Source: Artocarpus heterophyllus (Eukaryota; Streptophyta; Magnoliopsida; Rosales; Moraceae). From it: a DNA stretch of 64,000 nt. The first letter of the stretch is position 1. Every line of letters starts with the position of its first letter. Position numbers and translations under genes: made by a program. The DNA lies in assembly GCA_025403435.1 (NCBI GenBank), contig CM046350.1:19565274-19629273 (forward strand). The letters run 5' to 3'. The notes beneath the pieces are model-generated. The model ran no database searches, was not told the origin of the DNA, and was given only the letters and a program-made list of their open reading frames with translations. Positions 45,177 through 57,265 of this stretch are shown here, piece by piece.

Positions 45177-46942
45177 GTTTGGTTTATATGACCTGTTGCT
45201 TCATGTCTACTCCGTTTAGACTCGGGGTTTTACATGAGATTTTTAAAGATAAGGAATACGCAAAAGAACTAAAAAGACAGACAAGAAAGTAACAAAAAGG
45301 CAATCCAAAGGTCTAAACAAAATATTATGTCAGTAAGAAAGTAAGAAAATGTGATTGACAGTTATGGAAAATCTGATATACCTTTTTGAAAAAGATTAGA
45401 CTCGAACTATATAACTTTTGACAATTGAGAATAATTTGACAGAAGATACTTTAACACAACTATAGAACTTTTGACAAATGTATATCGAATCTAGAAAATC
45501 AATATAAACGACAAAATATTGTAAAACTTTTGAAATTTTGGGACACAAATCTCGAAGCATCTAGATAAGTTTCAAAAATTTAAAAATGTTGCAGTACATG
45601 ATGTGATGTGTTTCATAGGATAATATATTTTATTATGTATATATATATATATATATTAAAGAAAACCATAAATTAAATGAGACACTAACATTTACTGTGT
45701 CAATATAATAATCACAATTATTTCAAACACAAGGCAAATATTCTAAGTAAAAGAAAGACACATACTATTGAACATCAATTGAAATTATTTCAAACAAGCA
45801 AAGACTAAACAATTTTTATAGAGTGATGACTTATTCTGTATCTAATTTTCTTATGGCTTGGAAAACACAATCTAGAAATACCATATTCCTAACGCATTAT
45901 CTTTCTGCATGGAATTTAGGCCAGAGTTTAAAAATAACTCCTTAGACATATCTACTAGAGTGATCTTGATGAAGAAGATGGAGGTTATCCAAGTTCTCTT
46001 TAGAAAGTCCATCATTGCAAAACCTTATTTTATCCTCTCTATTGATAGACAGATAACCAGGTGAGGTACATTTACCATTACAATTTTGTCTTCCACATTT
46101 ATTACAAGTGATCGCGATGGCACGAGCTCTTTTTTTCATCGCACTACAACTAGTTCCCATCCTTGGTAAACTTACATCTTAACTGAAGTCACTCGGATGA
46201 ATCTTCCCCTTTATCAACATCCTTACATCACTAGGGATGCCAAACCGCATAAAAATCTACAACTGAGTAATCCTAGTCTTGTATTTCTTTCTGATAACCT
46301 TCTAGGAGAGTGAGGGAAAATACTTTGTCAAGTGTTGGTACTTTGGGTCCATGATAAGATAAAAAGGAGAGTAGATAGAAAAGAAAAATAGAGACAATAA
46401 GTTGCAGAATTCTGGAATTCCTTCTTCGTTTAGAGAGAAAGAAGAAGTTTTAGAGAGAACGAAGAGGATTTGCGACTTAGAGAAAGAAGGACAAGTTTAG
46501 AGAGAGAGTGAGCTTGAAGAAATGAACTCCTATGCACAATAGACATATATGTAGACAATGATTAATTCACTATAGATAACACATGTAGAGACCATGTGCA
46601 AATGACAATGTAGATTGAACTGACTCAGGATTTGGGCTAGGCCCAAATGTTCTAAGTTGAAATGGGTCGTGTTGTTTTGGGCCTTAACATACTTAGAACA
46701 AATTAAATAACAAACATGAAATTGAAACCTAACTTGCATAGATCTTAGCCCAAATTCGAAGCCTACTAAAACTATAATTGACTAACATAAACGACAAACC
46801 TAATTTAATAAAAATCATAAGTTCCCCTACATGTTATCCAAATTATTCCATAACAACGAAATCCTTTTGTAACTTAAATAATTTGTTTTAATTAAATAAT
46901 ACATGCACTCCTATCTTATCATTGATACTCAGTATCTGTGTA

Positions 46943-46977
<35 letters not shown>

Positions 46978-47876
46978 CCACCATTAATACTACAAAGGGT
47001 TTGAATGCAACTAACCTTGAAATCAATATGCTTTTCATTTTCTAGCATAAATCACATCAATGAGTAAAGACCATTGATGTCACTACTTAGGGACATCTAC
47101 AATCCCCACAATTCTACTTTTACAATCTTTAATTTCCACATATAACAAAACTTCAAATAACCAAAAGATTCACATCTAAACATCTAAAAGTTAAACGTTT
47201 CATCGTAAATGTCCAGAATCATTACAGGTGCCTTATGTATTATAATCTATTTAAGGAAACTCCTATTGAACATTTTCATATTGCATCTATTCATAAAGAT
47301 CATTGACACTACTTAAATATAATGTATGCAACAAAAATATTCCAACTTTGAAATTCATAAATTCTTTGCCTTTACATAGTCTCAATAGACTAAAAGACTA
47401 ACATTTATCCCTCTCAAGATTCAATACCATAGATTCCTAACTTATCTCATATTGCTCAAGCAAATAGAACTTTCAAGAAAAGTCATCAACACTTAAGTAC
47501 TCCATCGAGTCCATACATAATCACTTTATGTGTTTGAATAAATTATGAGGAATTTGGCACAACTATGCCAAACTTGAGATCAATAACTCAAGCCATGTAT
47601 TTCTTATTATTTCTTACGAGATAGAAGGCTCTTAAATCCTTGTATCTATACGACTATCTCTTAGACAATCTAAACATAATTTCCTTGCATATAATTATTG
47701 TACTCAAATAACTGTTAATACTTTCATTCTAGGGTCTTTCCATATTACATCCTTCTGGACTGTATAAATCAACTTGAAGGTTCATTTTGATGATGACATT
47801 GAAAATTCAACTTCAAAACCATCTCGAAAACATATTTTTAAAGTGGTGCTACACTCCCTAGGTTAACTGAAACTAG
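45177..47876. other. Internal region of nested element, no gene
   Basis: Features seen: TA repeat (45,637-45,656), purine-rich tracts with AGAGAGAAAGAAG (46,420-46,510), and a GT/TA microsatellite (46,940-46,976). A minus-strand 72-codon ORF (45,942-46,160) has a CNKCGRQNCNGKC cluster but no family I can name. Confidence 0.5.
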
Positions 47877-47888
47877 GATCTGATACCA
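47877..47888 (-). other. Primer binding site of nested element
   Basis: Minus strand TGGTATCAGATC, close to the initiator tRNA-Met PBS TGGTATCAGAGC, located just inside the LTR-like block. Confidence 0.6.
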
Positions 47889-50204
47889 AAAATTCTATAA
47901 CGCCCCTACATAGGGTTAACAGTTTTTAATGAGTTAAAATAAAGATCAGAAATAAAAGTAAAACTTTAAAAATAAAGTTGCCCGGGACTTAAATAAAAAC
48001 TCTCAAATCAAAATAAAAATATAAACAACAATGAAACCATCGTTTTATGTAGCACCTTAAATTTAATAATATAAAATTGTCATCATCATTATTTCAACCC
48101 TTAACACATTTTAATACAATCACAAAAAGTAACAATCGATGCTTACATTATCATGAAGAACATTCTTAACAATTAAAGCAATCCCAACGTAATATAGCTA
48201 TATAGCTTGCTCAATTATTTTTCTCGTAGCCACCTCACACTTAGTGAGTCCTGAAAAGATGAAAATATAAAGGAATGAGCGACAACATGCTCAGTGAGGA
48301 AAACCATTCCTCACCTTTAGGTTTTTATCCTTACCACATTAAAACCTGCATAGTTAGTTAGTTCTCATCATTATTCATCAATTTTATCATGTTTAATTCT
48401 GGTGGATATCTTATTATCATTCTTACCAAGTTCCATACATATATATACACATATTAATTTAGGATTTAATTATGCTTACTTATTCCACCATGCAATAGAA
48501 TATCATATCACCCAAATGAGCACGCTTGATCACCTTCCAAACATTCCAAGGGTGTTCTAGTGAAGAGACATCAAACCCCGACTCCTCACCAAGTCAATTC
48601 TTGTACAGTACGTTCTGCGACTTTCAACCCAAGGGAGCATCATCACCTCCCCCTATTTTACCTTTTAGGGTATTCGTGCTCAAAGATGTAACCACCATCT
48701 TGTTCACGTCTCACTATTCATATATGATCAATTTTATTTATTTACAGAGTTAGTGTTCCTAACCATGCTTCTCAATTTACAACAACATGTGTCAAATCAT
48801 TATGTTTCCTTGTTGTACAATACAGGACTAGTTTCATATCATCGTGTTGTGGTATAGTCATATACATTCAAAATATCATACATATCTTGCAATGTAAAAT
48901 AATCAAATTTTAATTCATCAAAAACCTCACAAAAGATAAGTAATAGAATCCCTACCTCTTGGTGAATACCATGCTGATAACTTCCAGCTCACAATACTAA
49001 GTTTATCACGTAAGCTCTAAGTACTTCGTTATCCTATGACGTATAAAATAACCATACTTTAACTAAATTCCTAATCCCTAATCATAATAATTTATCATCT
49101 ATTCTTATTAGTGTGCCATAATCATTTGTATGAAATCCTTGGAATATTTTGTGACACAAAATAATGAAAAACAAGTCAGTTTGGACTACCAATCGGTCTA
49201 CTGATCAACGTTTCCGGCCTTTTCAACAAAACTGCTATTTTTGGAAGTCGGCTTACCGATCTCTAATGTTTGGCTTGCCGGTCTTGTTTAGACTTCGGTC
49301 TGCCAAACTACAGAGTTTGGCCTCCGGACATAGCACTTTCTAGAAATCTAGTTTCCCATTTTCAAGGGTTTCAAACTTTAAAACTCAATCCGATCCTTTT
49401 TATTAATTTCTAAGTATAGAAAATGTATAAAAACCATGAATTATTACACTTAAATACATGTAGATCTTTCTTCTCAAAATTTTCATGCTTAACAAACAAA
49501 TCAGAACCAAAAAAATCAAAACTTTTCAAAGCTTGCTCAAAAACTCATTTTAAACAAAGATCTATGTAAATCAATCTTCAAAAATGTTATATAATTACCC
49601 ACAAACATCAAGAACATATTTTTAACAATTCTCATACCAAAACATAGATTTAAATTAAGGTTTTTAGCTTATAAAACCTTACCTCAAGCTTGAAGAAAAA
49701 TAGTGATTTTCTTTGCAAAAATCCCTGATCTTGTTTTGTGATTTTGTAAGATCTACAAAAATAACTTTAGATTTCTCTCTTGATTACCTTGAAGCTAGGT
49801 TAAAGATCTTTAATCTTGAAGAAATCAAAGAGAAAAAAAGAGAGAGAAAATGGAAAGGAAAAGAGAGAGAAAGAAAGAGTCTCGTGAGAGGAGAGAAGAA
49901 AAGAATAAAAGAAAAGAAAAAGAAAAAGAAAGGAAGTCAGAAGACAATGGGGGTTGGTAGGTAAAAATTAAGTCTCCATTGGAGACTTTTGGAGCAAATA
50001 ATGGCAAATGGCAGTTTTGTGATTAAATTAAAGTTTCGAGGGCATTTGATCAATATACTAAATAAGTATAGAAAAATTTTAGAAACTTTAAAAATAGATA
50101 GAAATAAATAATATGAATTAGATTTTAAATGAAACAATTTTAATTAGCACACTAATAATTAATATAATTACCATAATACCTGTTAAAAAATAACGGGTGT
50201 CACA
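47889..50204 (-). mobile_element. LTR-like block of nested element
   Basis: About 2.3 kb. The minus-strand start TGTGACACCCGTTATT abuts the host LTR at 50,205. The other end is GGGGCGTTATAG next to the PBS. Contains a purine-rich AGAGAGAAAATGG stretch (49,840-49,960). ORFs in it are low-complexity. Confidence 0.6.
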
Positions 50205-50205
50205 T

Positions 50206-51261
50206 ATTACATCCTATATGCTTACATCATTGGCGTCGTAGATGCTCAACATCTCATATGGCATCCCAGATGCCTAATCATTGCGTCCCTAATGCTTAAA
50301 AGTTTCACATCATTGCGTCCTAGACGCTTAGAGATCCGTCATAGCTCACCAGTATAATCAATTTCACTTTTTTCATAATTCTTTACATGCTGGCATATAC
50401 TTGAAATCACAACATGTAGTGCAATGCACATAACTTTCACATATCAATTCACAACATTAAATGCACAACAATTATTATGATACAAGAAAAATTCTACTTA
50501 CTTCGCCCAATGAGACTATCAATAAAGCGCTCATGGGGTCCGGTACTTCACACCTCTGAAAGCTTGAAAATTTCTACTTACATTATCACTAATTCGACAA
50601 TAACTAATAACCAAACATTAAAGAGCTCATTTTCTTATTTTAAATATTTATTCTAAGTCTAATTCTTATAATCAACGTCACTTTAACATCTTAAATTACA
50701 AAATATATCAAAATTAAACTTCAATTGAACTCTTGGTTTGAAAATACTAAAAAAGGAACTTTGGGGGCCTAAAAACCCCTAATTAGGCCATTTGGCCTAG
50801 TCTGGCCAAGGATTGAACAAGGGCTGGTCAAGGCAGCTCTACCCATGCACACGGGTTGCCTACACAAGCTACACATAGGCCCTATGTGTAGGCCTTGTGC
50901 ATAGGTTACTGGCCTGGCGTGACCAGCCAGCCCGAAGGACCATTTCAACCTTTTTTTGGGCTCGTTTTGGTTCGACATGATCCAAACTTTATCCTAAAAA
51001 TTTTTTCATAGTTTTCCCCAAATATTTTAAGACTCTCCAAAGCTTAATTAAATCTTAAAACACCTATTTCCAACCTGTGAATAAGTTTTAAATTCCTAAA
51101 ATATCAAAACCATCACAAACCACAATATCTCATGAACCAGGTTCAATTTTAAGATTATAACTCCCAAACCAAATTGAATTTGCTAAAACTGTTTTAGGGG
51201 AATTTAAATAACACAAATGAATATATCCTCAAAATTTTAGCTTCAAAAGCGCCTTCTAGCC
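50206..51261 (-). mobile_element. Gypsy 3' LTR, second piece
   Basis: Matches about 55,726-56,810 of the 5' LTR, including the GGCCATTTGGCCTA.TCTGGCCAAGGA block. It ends abruptly against integrase-coding sequence at 51,261, so the LTR's opening part and the integrase core are deleted. Confidence 0.85.
50211..50340. repeat. CATCCCAGATGC minisatellite in LTR
   Basis: Four to five imperfect units of about 30-37 bp built on GCATCCCAGATGCTTAA. The same array is in the 5' LTR at 55,732-55,885. Confidence 0.75.
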
Positions 51262-51600
51262 TTCTATCCATAAACTTTACCACATCTCTCTTCATCTTTG
51301 GCCACCAACAAAAAGCTTTCAAATCCTTATACATTTTACTTGTACCGGGATGTATCAAATAAGGAGTGTTATGGGCTTCCTCCATCATATATTTTTGAAG
51401 GTCTCCATCATTCGAAATATGAAGCTTATTTCCAAGTCTAATCAATCCATCACTGGAAATCTGAAAACTCTTACTTTCCCAGCTTCAATCTTTTTCCTTA
51501 TATGACAAAGGAAAGGATCTGAATTCTATCTCTGCCTAATCATTTTTAATAGTGTAGGTTGCAGTGTTATTGCAGATAACCTCTCAATTAATTTGTACGC
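51262..51600 (-). pseudogene. Gypsy integrase zinc-binding remnant
   Basis: Reads EEAHNTPYLIHPGTSKMYKD and LKAFCWWPKMKRDVVKFMD, the HHCC-type N-terminal integrase domain (integrase_H2C2). The CxxC half is lost at the junction with LTR sequence, and no catalytic DDE core follows. Confidence 0.85.
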
Positions 51601-51667
51601 TATTATCTCCTATTCCAATTTTTGCAAAGAGGGATTTTTAAAAAGGACCTTTTGGGGAATTTTTTTT

Positions 51668-51876
51668 TGGTAAATGGTCCTTTTTTTTTTGACAGTTTTT
51701 GGAACCAAAAAAAGGCTTTTTAAACATCAAAACAGTTCCAGTTTTTTTTTTCATCCTGTTGAGGTTCCTTATCCTGCTACAGTCATTTTCCTTATTTTTT
51801 TGAAAAAAACTAGCACAGTTTACCTACATAAAAAAGCGTGTTTTTTGGTTCCAAAAAAAAGAGGCCATTTACCCAA
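51668..51876. mobile_element. MITE-like element in gypsy pol
   Basis: About 209 bp with inverted ends: GGTAAATGG.CCTTTTTTTT...GGAACC on the left and GGTTCCAAAAAAAAGAGGCC then ATTTACC on the right. It interrupts the RNase H-integrase spacer. A reversed relative lies at about 61,295-61,500. Confidence 0.65.
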
Positions 51877-51892
51877 TTAGAAAATTTTTTTT

Positions 51893-53800
51893 GGCCCTTT
51901 CGTCAAAATCTGCCTTTTGCAAATCTCTAGTAATTGGCATTTGAATCGATGATATAGCTGACATACACTCTGAGGACTTGTGACTTAAAGCATCTGCTAC
52001 CACATTACCTTTACCAAGACGATAGTTGATAATGCAGTCATAATCATTAATTAACACTAACCATTGTCTCTGCCTCATATTCAATTCCTTCTAAGTAAAG
52101 GGATACTTTAAACTCCTATGGTATGTAGAAATCTCGCACCTTCTTTCCCCATATATGTAACGTCTCCATATCTTTAAGGTAAACACTACGGCTCCCAGCT
52201 CCAAATCATGAGTTGGGTAATTCTTTTTATAATCTTTCAATTGGTGACAAGCATAGCCTACAACTTTCCCATCTTGCATCAATACATATCCCAACCCGTT
52301 CCTAGAGGCATCGTTGTATACCATAAATCCCTTATTATTCATAGGAATAGTAAGAATTGGAGTTGTAATCAACATATCCTTTAACTTATGAAAGCTATGT
52401 TCACATGTATCAGACCACCTAAACTGTACATTTTTCCTTGTCAACTGAGTAAGAGGAATGGCAATCTTTGAAAATCCCTCTATGAATCTCCTGAAGTACC
52501 CTACCAAGCCCAAAATACTATGAATCTCTGAGGATTACTCGATTTAGGACAATTAGTCACCACCTCAATCTGACTTGGATCCACTGAAATCCCATCTTTT
52601 GATACCATATGTCCATGAAATGCCACACTTTCGAACCAAAACTCACATTTCTTATATTTGGCATATAATTGTTTTTCCTTAAGAGTCCTTAGAATAATCC
52701 TTAGATACTTGCATGCTCCTCTCTTGAGTGAGAATAGATAAGGATATCATCAATGAAGACTATTACAAAATTGTCTAAGAAATCCTTTAATACCATATTC
52801 ATCAAATCCATAAATACTGCTGGAGCATCGGTTAATCCAAATGGCATAACTAAGAACTTATAATGTCCATACCTTGTCCGAAAGGCAATATTTGGAATGT
52901 CATCCTCCTTAATCCTTAGCTGGTGGTACCCTGACTGTAGATCAATCTTAGAAAACATAGTGGCTCCCTATAATTGTTCAAATAAATCATCAATCCTAGG
53001 CAAATGATACTTATTCTTCACTATCACATTATTCAACTCTTGATAATCATGACATAACCTCATTGTCCCATCCTTCTTTTTCATAAATAATACCGGTGCA
53101 CCCCATGGAGAGAAACTCGATCGAATAAATCCTTTATCGAACAACTCCTATAGCTAAACCTTCAGTTTTTTTTAACTTAACTGGTGCCATCCTATAGGTT
53201 GTCTTGGACATGGAAGCTATACCAGGTATTAACTCAATCTCGATTTCAAGCTCTCTACTCGATGGCAACCTTAGTAGATCTTCTAGGAATACCTTTGGGA
53301 ATTTATTCACAATTGGGACATCTTCTACTCTCACTACCTGCTCTACCTACATGTCTATATCACTAGCAAGAAACCCCATTCATCCACTATCTAATAGTCT
53401 TTTAGCTCTCAAAGCTAATATCACTAGAGTTCTTAATCCACCCACCATGCCAATAAATGAAAACTCTTCCTCTTCGAAAGGTCTAAATACTACAATCTTC
53501 CTTTTACAGTCAATGCATGCATTATACTTTGTCAACCAATCTATTCCCAAGATTACCTCATAATCTATCATATTCAGTACCACTAAATCCACAAATAATT
53601 CTCTTCCATCAATTACCATTGGACAGGCTTGTAATATCTAACTTGACTGCATAATCTCCCCAGACGGTAATGTCTCACTATTTGCAACTCTAGCTTATGT
53701 GCTTCTCTACCCAATCTTCGCACATACTCTTTGGATGCAAAAGAATGAGTAGCACCTAGATCTAATGATTCCATGAATAAGCATCTCACCTGTGACAACT
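51893..53800 (-). pseudogene. Gypsy protease-RT-RNase H remnant
   Basis: Descending coordinates: protease LDLGATHSFASKEYVRRLG (53,765), YEVILGIDWLTKYNA (53,560), RT N-terminus PIVNKFPKVFLEDL (53,310) and MSKTTYRMAP (53,200), RT core [20 protein letters not shown] (52,958), [17 protein letters not shown] (52,840), FIDDILIYS (YxDD as FIDD, 52,750), then [17 protein letters not shown] (52,510), RNase [17 protein letters not shown] (52,320) and YRLGKGNVVADALS (52,020). Protease-RT-RNase H-integrase order is Ty3/gypsy. Frames are broken at 52,540-52,700, 52,970-53,130 and elsewhere. Confidence 0.93.
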
Positions 53801-54995
53801 AATGGACATGCAGTTGCCTCAGTCCGTGTAAAAGCAAAAACCCTAGCAGGGACTTTATTTTGCTGATCACCAGAGGCTAAAGGACAGTCCCTGCATAATG
53901 TCCTGGCTTACCACAAGTATAACATGTCCTCTGTCTACACTCCCCATGATGAAACTTCTCACATTTTGAGCACTCTATCCTTCTAACCTTGGCAGATAAG
54001 GCCGTTTAAGTCTACTGTTCTAGACCTTTACTTCTCTTGCCTTGGTCCTGTGACCTTTGGTTTCAATTACCTTGCTGTTTCTGGCCATTTCTAGTCCATG
54101 GTGGACCTTGCTATTGTTGTTGCTGTCTTCTACCCCTATTTTCCTTATTCCCAAACTAGAACTGTTTACCCTGATTGCCCCTAAACCTATCTTCTTTCTC
54201 TCTCACTCTTCTGCGGGCCTCAACCACTTTCTTTTCTGCTTTATCCACCCTCAATGCTTTATTAGCCACTTTTGTAAAGTTTGCTTCCTCAAGATTAGCC
54301 ACTTCCATAGCTTTGCATATTATGGGGTTTAGCCCATTAAGAAACTGATCAACTGATGCTCATTATTATTCAGATAGGTGGCACAACATGAGAGCTCATC
54401 AAATTTCCTCGAATACTCAGCCACTATTATCGTGCCTTGTTTGAGATTGGCAAACTCTCTTCTCGTTTCATCTTTGGTGTCTAATGTCACAAATTTCTCC
54501 TCTAGAAAATCCCTAAAAATTTCTCAAGTCATGATGTTGATGTCATGCATGACTATCATAGTATCCCACTAATAACTAGCATACTCCCTTAACATCATAA
54601 CAACACAATACACCTTATCAGTAACTGGTATCTTGGCATAATCAAACAATCTCTCTATGGTGCATATCCAATTCTCTGAATTTTTAGAATCTGCAATACC
54701 CTCAAACAATGGTGGCTTATATTTCAGAAAACGCTCACCCATAGTGTCTACTACTGGTATAGGTGAGGAGGTGGTGGTTGTGGAGCAGGTTTATCAGTTT
54801 GTATCTGGGCTTATTGTTCCAAAAATCTCTCCATCAAATTAACAAGCCTATGAGCCCGACATCTTTGATATCCTGTTCTCCAGAAGTACTGTTCTCCTTA
54901 ACACGCCCAGCTCGACTTCTAGTATTTAACCATATTTCTCTACAATTTGATGCGGCCTTTCTCACATATAATCACAATAAATGGCCAATACATGC
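53801..54995 (-). pseudogene. Gypsy gag remnant
   Basis: Minus-strand zinc-knuckle region near 53,880-53,980: IECSKCEKFHHGEC and CYTCGKPGHYAGTV, the last Cys of the CCHC motif being lost. Upstream gag sequence is rich in Gln/Asn and broken by stops. It lies directly after the PBS, as expected for gag. Confidence 0.75.
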
Positions 54996-55112
54996 ATGAA
55001 TTTAATGTAAACAAATTATATATCCATATGCATTATAAACATAAACTTACTAGTTGGCTGCGTTCCCTCATCTCGTGACCTTTGTATATGGATAATCTAC
55101 AAAAAGGACCTT

Positions 55113-55124
55113 GCTCTGATACCA
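55113..55124 (-). other. Gypsy primer binding site (tRNA-iMet)
   Basis: Minus strand TGGTATCAGAGC, a perfect initiator tRNA-Met type PBS, 4 bp from the LTR end (TGTAACACC on the plus strand at 55,129). Confidence 0.9.
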
Positions 55125-55128
55125 CTAT

Positions 55129-57265
55129 TGTAACACCACCTAATTTTAATCCTAAAAGACCTATCTAGTTACATTAAGTAGTATTACATCTTACCTTTTT
55201 ACTTATATTAACCTTAATATGTCATTCAAAAGGAGTATAAAAATACGGGCAAATTTGAACTTTTAAAGAGTTTTAACTAGTGAAGATATCAAACTATATG
55301 TAATACAACCCAAAAAGGCTGGCCAAATATATACAATATAATACATCTCCTAAAAATAGGCTGAGCCATGTACCATATATAATCACTCTAGCTCACCAAA
55401 ATGCATATACAATAAGACCACAAAATGACAAGGTAGCTAGTCCATATACGTTAGCCTCGAGCACTAGAAGTGCGCCAGCGAACCATCTAGTCCTCAACTA
55501 GTGCTGAGACTTGCCCTTATCTACATCACCATAAAAATGAGTAAGCTAATGCCCATAAGTAGAATTATAAAAGCATGAGTAGTATTTAAATGAACAAGCT
55601 CAATTAATATATGTTCTCCTTAACTTTTCACTTTGTCATCCTTTCATTTTATTTACTCTTCACTATATCTTTCATACTCTTAGCATACTGTACACGTTGT
55701 TTAGTGTTTCCTCAAGGGGGAAATATTACATCCCAGATGCTTAAATCATTGGCATCCCAGACGCTTAACATCTGATATGGCATCCCAGATGCCTAATCAT
55801 TACATCCCTGAAGCTTAAAAGCTTCAGATCATTCTATCCTAAATGCTTAAAACTTTCATAACATTGCGTCTCAGATGCTTAGAGATCTGTCACAGCTCAC
55901 TAGCATAATCAATTTCACATTTTTCATAATTCTTTACATGCTGGCATATACTTGAAATCATAACAAGTAGTGCAATGCGCATAACTTTCACACATCAATT
56001 CACAATACTAAATGCACAACAATTATAGTGATACAGGTGAAATTCTACTTGCTTTACACAATGAGACTATCAATAAAGCTCTTGTGGGGTCCCATACTTC
56101 ACACCTTTGAAAGATTGAAAATTTATACTTACATTACCACCAATTTGACAATAACTAATAATCAAACATTAAGGAACTTATTCTTCTATTTTAAATATTT
56201 ATTCTAAGTCTAATCCTTATAATCAGCTTCACTTTAACAACTTAAATTACAAAATTTATCGAACTAAAGTTCAACTAAACTCATGGTTCGAAAATACTGA
56301 AAAACAGACTCCAGGGCTCGAAAATCACTAATTAGGCCATTTGGCCTAATCTGGCCAAGGACTAACCAAGGGCTGGTCGAGGTAGCCCTAACCACACACA
56401 CGGGCTACCCACACAAGCTACACACAGGCCCTTTGTGTAGGCCTTGTGCGTAGGTTGCTGGCCTAGCGCGGCCAGCTAGCCCGTGGGACCATTTCAACCT
56501 CCTTTTGGGCCCCTTTTCGTCCGACGTGATCCAAACTTTATCCTAAAATTTTTTTCATAGTTTCCCCCTATATTTTAAGACTCTCTAATGCTTAATTATA
56601 CCTTAAAACACCTATATCCAAGCTGTGAATAAGTTTTAAATTCTCAAAATATCAAAACCATCACAAACCATAACATCTCATGAACTAGTTTCAGTTATAA
56701 GACTATAACTCCTAAACCAAATTGAATGTGCTAAAATTGTTTTAGGGGGATTTAAATAACATATAAATAAACATATAGTCAAAATTTCAACTTCAATGGA
56801 GCCTTCTAGCCTAGGAAACAAAGGCAAAACCTAAAGCACTTTAAAAATTTACCTGATTCTGGACAGCCCCCAAATATGAACTTGAAACCACCACTCCGCA
56901 ATTGAATTTACTTAAACCCTTTTGTGGAGATGTTCTTGACATATTAGAGGTCATTAGGTTGAAATATCTCATCAAAACTCAAAGGAAAATGCCTTGAACT
57001 AACACCAAACATGCTGTAAACCAAAACAGCCCCTTACCTTGACTCGGTTAGGTTTTTCTTGCAATTTGGCACCCAAAACTTGACAAACCACCAAGGAATT
57101 TTCTCTCTCTATCCAAATATAGATGAGGAAATGAAGCTTCTGAGCTATCGAACTTAGAGTTTTTAGATCTAAAAATGGCACCTAGTTGCTTATAAGCTTT
57201 TTAAACAACTAAGAACACACCTTAGCTTACCTCACCATGAAGTGGCTTCACCTTGACTAGCTAAG
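55129..57265 (-). mobile_element. Gypsy 5' LTR
   Basis: Low-coordinate end TGTAACACCACC next to the PBS. It matches both pieces of the 3' LTR and includes 55,617-55,725, missing from the 3' LTR at the nested insertion. It contains the CATCCCAGATGC minisatellite. The high-coordinate end is assumed to lie just before the next LTR-like start at 57,266. Confidence 0.75.

Larger units (their letters stand above)
44161..50205 (-). mobile_element. Nested LTR element inside the gypsy LTR
   Basis: Interrupts the outer 3' LTR. A PBS-like GATCTGATACCA (47,877-47,888; TGGTATCAGATC on the minus strand) adjoins an LTR-like block 47,889-50,204 whose minus-strand start is TGTGACACCCG. The internal region 44,161-47,876 has no gag-pol that I can recognise but holds a LOG pseudogene. 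A second LTR was not found, so the 3' end may be deleted. About 108 bp of the host LTR (55,617-55,725 equivalent) is missing at the site. Confidence 0.65.
43675..57265 (-). mobile_element. Ty3/gypsy retrotransposon with nested insertions
   Basis: Minus-strand element. 5' LTR 55,129-~57,265, PBS 55,113-55,124, gag about 53,850-54,990, protease-RT-RNase H and the start of integrase from 53,800 down to 51,262, then a 3' LTR in two pieces (51,261-50,206 and ~44,160-43,675). The 3' LTR is split by another LTR element. A MITE-like insertion sits between RNase H and integrase at 51,668. Many stops; inactive. The exact high-coordinate end of the 5' LTR was not established. Confidence 0.85.

Noticed and set aside
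45942..46160. Minus-strand 72-codon ORF with CNKCGRQNCNGKC
   Set aside because: The Cys cluster is suggestive but does not match a CCHC knuckle or any family I can name. Lies in retroelement interior.
46940..46976. GT/TA microsatellite, also TA runs at 2,966, 12,440 and 45,637
   Set aside because: Ordinary simple repeats with no further structure.
53184..54999. Plus-strand ORFs opposite the gypsy gag-pol remnant
   Set aside because: Antisense shadows of the minus-strand gag, protease and RT frames.
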